A stretch of DNA of 64,000 nucleotides from Acanthaster planci. Its lineage: Eukaryota; Echinodermata; Asteroidea; Valvatida; Acanthasteridae. The notes beneath the pieces were generated by a model. That model had not been told where the DNA came from. It saw nothing but the letters and a program-made list of their open reading frames with translations, and made no database searches. Location: the NCBI RefSeq assembly GCF_001949145.1, contig NW_019091531.1, forward strand, positions 87,716 to 151,715. The letters run 5' to 3'. The first letter of the stretch is position 1; every line of letters begins with the position of its first letter. The translations under genes and the position numbers were made by a program. Below, piece by piece: positions 62,368 through 64,000 of this stretch.

Positions 62368-62811
62368 GCTTCTGAGAGGCATTTGCGAAGACCATGAAAT
62401 TCTAGTCCACATTTTAAGAGGTTCAATTAAACAATGAACTTAATGATGGAGGCTTTTGCCGCTACGGAAGGGGGTTTTCTCTGCATTCTTGACTATAATA
62501 AAGGCAACTGAATTTTCCCGTGTTTCTAAATCACGATCGAAGAGGGTGTGGCTTAATGACCTACGGACAAGACAAGTAAATGCATCAAAATCGTCAATAA
62601 ACGGGTTTAAGCATTAAATGTTTTGTTTCACTGTAGTGAAGCATTACCCCCCCTGTAACCCGCGCTTATCGTTTGTTTTACTAACATTAACATTGTCTTT
62701 GGGGAGAGCGCCCTTTCTAAGCCGAACTTCATCGGGATATATTCTGGTTCTCATAACACCGATGGCATAGAATTTTATTATTTACTTGTGTTTTTTTGGG
62801 CAAGGCTTTTA

Positions 62812-62960
62812 GTGTTATATAACACCAATTTTGGTGACTTTAATAACAAATGCGGGAGTGAAATAATTCCCACATGGTGTTTATGTGGTGTTAAGTAACA
62901 CTGTTATTTGGCATTATGAGACGCCACACTCGTATTGGTGTTAATTTTAATACCACGAAT
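62812..62960. repeat. Cluster of TGGTGTTA/TAACACCA palindromes
   Basis: GTGTTATATAACAC (62812-62825) is a perfect palindrome that overlaps CACCAATTTTGGTG (62823-62836). GGTGTTAAGTAACAC and TGGTGTTAATTTTAATACCA follow within 120 bases. The same word in both orientations makes several alternative hairpins. It looks like a worn inverted tandem family. Confidence 0.7.
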
Positions 62961-63353
62961 GGTGCCATATCATCTATAGTGGTCCTTGGGAAATTTTATT
63001 TTGCTTTGTTGTTACACAATACATAGAAATTGAAGAAATTACACAAAGAATTTTAATTAAAAAAAAAACTATTGATAAATGGAAATATCACTTGATCATG
63101 TTTTTATTGCTAAGTATCATTTGAAATCTAAACAAATTTTAGTACAAAATCATATTTCAGAACAATATCACTATAATTACAAGATTCACTGCTGCAGAGA
63201 ATGTAACAAAATTCTCTCATTGAACACAGAAGTTTTTTTTAAAAAAATGGAAAGTAGAACTCAGTAACAGTAAATCGCTCATGTACATACTGTACTAACA
63301 CCACTTCACCAGCAACCTTTTTTTTTTACATGTACGCCAACAGATGAGTGATA

Positions 63354-63824
63354 CAAGAGCATGTTTTGAAGAGGTATACTGGGCATAATCACCTATGGAT
63401 CAAATTGAAATTGACATCGAGAGGTTGTTAGTAAGATTACTTTGTGTGTTGACATTTTCTGCAGGAAGTAACAGTAATTTCTTCAGTACGCTATATGTTT
63501 TTCATATTGTAGGGTATATGCAAGTGGTTCGGTACTTTTGCCAGCTTTATGAAATTAGGCATAGTATCAGTTATTAAAATAGTTCCCCTTACACCTGCAG
63601 TACACTATGCCAAGAATTAGCATGAAAAAAACATCCTGTTGAAAACTGAAGTAAGGCAGTGCTGTACTAACCTTGCACAGAGCAATACCAATCAGCCAAA
63701 TACTCTGTTTTACTTCTTTCTAAATATATAGAAAAGGGAAAACATGTCAGACAATCACTCTTCTATTGGACCTACTTGAAAGAGCATGTCTCGGAGAGAC
63801 ATACTGGGTAGAATCACCTGTTGG
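63354..63824 (+). repeat. Local direct duplication of a ~45-bp segment
   Basis: AGAGCATGTTTTGAAGAGGT then ATACTGGGCATAATCACCT near 63355-63394 recurs as AGAGCATGTCTCGGAGAGAC then ATACTGGGTAGAATCACCT near 63781-63820. A GTACTAAC word lies upstream of both. The intervening 380 bases do not align clearly. It is non-coding. Confidence 0.55.
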
Positions 63825-64000
63825 CTTCTTGGGGTTAGGAGGGCTGCTTGTATGTCTGATTCACTAAAGTTTACTCAAGGGTAACGTCACTTGCAATTTT
63901 TGAGTCGAAACCTATGGAGCTGGGAATTGCCTGAGTGAATGAATGTCAGAGAGGTTAGTAATCTTCAAACTGTTAAATACTTACTTTAAATGAATAGACC

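Overview
This is a gene-poor stretch of animal nuclear DNA, not prokaryotic: long AT-rich non-coding tracts, a coding exon ending at a canonical GT splice donor, a LINE relic, many small foldback elements and an assembly gap of 569 Ns. The only well-supported gene is the first coding exon of a prokineticin-receptor-like class A GPCR on the minus strand (2008-2498). Its intron runs off the left edge, so TM4-TM7 are not in the window. A bilaterian is therefore certain in practice. The repeated palindromes TAGGCCTA, TACATGTA and TGACGTCA and the foldback/minisatellite landscape remind me of marine deuterostome invertebrates (echinoderm or hemichordate type), but that is inference, not proof.

Layout. 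1-2600: GPCR intron, exon 1 and a possible TATA box. 2600-10600: no gene recognised. 10600-11730: a dispersed repeat carrying a nested palindromic insertion, then the first copy of a foldback MITE family. 11730-18960: mostly empty, with one tandem duplication. 18965-27265: four foldback elements separated by empty tracts. 28015-36055: a degenerate GACTCG-type repeat, the second copy of the foldback MITE, an AT-rich block, a 21-bp GC-palindromic minisatellite and another foldback. 36055-44000: nothing recognised. 44015-45472: a degenerate ~19-bp array, then an element with 27-bp inverted terminal arms enclosing a 21-bp palindromic satellite that contains the assembly gap. 48958-50516: second copy of the dispersed repeat without the insertion, then the longest ORF of the window (248 codons), with a faint THAP-like segment. 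51223-51690: degenerate CAAGTC repeat. 54480-55640: decayed minus-strand LINE reverse transcriptase. 61700-64000: a cluster of four CRE octamers, palindromic TGGTGTTA repeats and a local duplication.

No tRNA, rRNA, CRISPR array or intact transposase was found. The genes do not form a pathway; the content is one receptor exon within a landscape of non-autonomous repeats. Most open frames look like chance frames or frames kept open by repeats. I did not find a convincing undescribed biological system. The most distinctive structures are the gap-containing palindromic satellite with its own inverted arms (44584-45472), the two-copy foldback family (11551 and 30642), and the nested insertion that can be polarised against a second copy (10640 versus 48958).
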